A DNA stretch of 29,845 bases, taken from assembly GCA_034687125.1 (NCBI GenBank), contig JAQGBZ010000579.1:1-29845 (forward strand). Direction: 5' to 3'. Origin of the DNA: Neelides folsomi. Lineage: Eukaryota > Arthropoda > Collembola > Neelipleona > Neelidae. Both the position numbers and the translations under genes were made by a program. Shown one piece after another: positions 29,754 through 29,845 of the stretch (positions are counted from its first letter, which is position 1; the number at the start of each line of letters is the position of its first letter). The notes below the pieces were generated by a model. That model saw only the letters and a program-made list of their open reading frames with translations, did not search any database and was not told the DNA's origin.

Positions 29754-29845
29754 AATGCTTTGGAGGGGGGTTCTAAGGGAGGTTCTAAAACTAGCCAGGA
29801 TTTATATTTGATAAAGAAACATTTGTCGCATAATGACCCAAACTG
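29754..29845. other. window end, no gene seen
   Basis: These 92 bases include a G-rich stretch and a repeated GGTTCTAA (29769 and 29782). Nothing further can be said without more sequence. Confidence 0.4.

Noticed and set aside
1..29845. tRNA genes, rRNA genes and CRISPR arrays
   Set aside because: I saw no tRNA B-box with a cloverleaf, no rRNA-like conserved stretch, and no repeat-spacer pattern; the tandem repeats are contiguous units without unique spacers.

Overview
This is an AT-rich, intron-dense animal nuclear sequence. Short GT-AG introns, metazoan-only genes (HHAT, FAF2, UQCC2, TMEM165), a trypsin-type protease joined to an LDL-receptor A module, and transposon remnants common in arthropod genomes all suggest an arthropod. 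A mite or another small arthropod would fit, but the species cannot be fixed from the sequence. I assembled all exons by eye from splice sites, phase continuity and family conservation; none is supported by transcripts.

Layout. Positions 1-9300 are gene-poor. They hold one secreted-type protease gene (1253-4141), a possible antisense exon (849-1122), a broken transposon-associated gene (5903-6297), a decayed Mutator-like (MULE) transposase (about 6745-8204), and several tandem repeats, including a CCATGG-rich minisatellite (8925-9268) whose relatives lie at the window's left edge. Positions 9870-21800 are a compact housekeeping block: FAF2 (-), UQCC2 (+), METTL15 (+), TMEM165 (-) and HHAT (-). 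Positions 21800-26521 hold a degenerate zinc-finger gene and ENOPH1 (+). From 26522 to the end the sequence is again repeat-rich, with hairpins, two inverted-repeat elements and an ankyrin-repeat pseudogene.

How the genes relate. UQCC2 and METTL15 are both mitochondrial: one assembles respiratory complex III, the other methylates mitochondrial small-subunit rRNA. They lie head-to-tail with only 55 bp between stop and start, so they may share a transcript. FAF2 and UQCC2 are divergent over 741 bp and may share a promoter region. FAF2 (ER-associated degradation), TMEM165 (Golgi cation and proton exchange) and HHAT (ER palmitoylation of Hedgehog) all act in the secretory pathway, but nothing in the sequence suggests co-regulation. 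ENOPH1 belongs to methionine salvage.

The most notable observations are: a protease gene with an intact but unusual first catalytic domain and a Ser-to-Thr second domain; the close mitochondrial gene pair; a GC-AG intron and a probable 18-nt microexon in FAF2; a non-autonomous repeat family inserted in introns of two different genes; two new-looking inverted-repeat elements; and the CACCATGGTG minisatellite. I found no clear sign of a wholly new multi-gene system.
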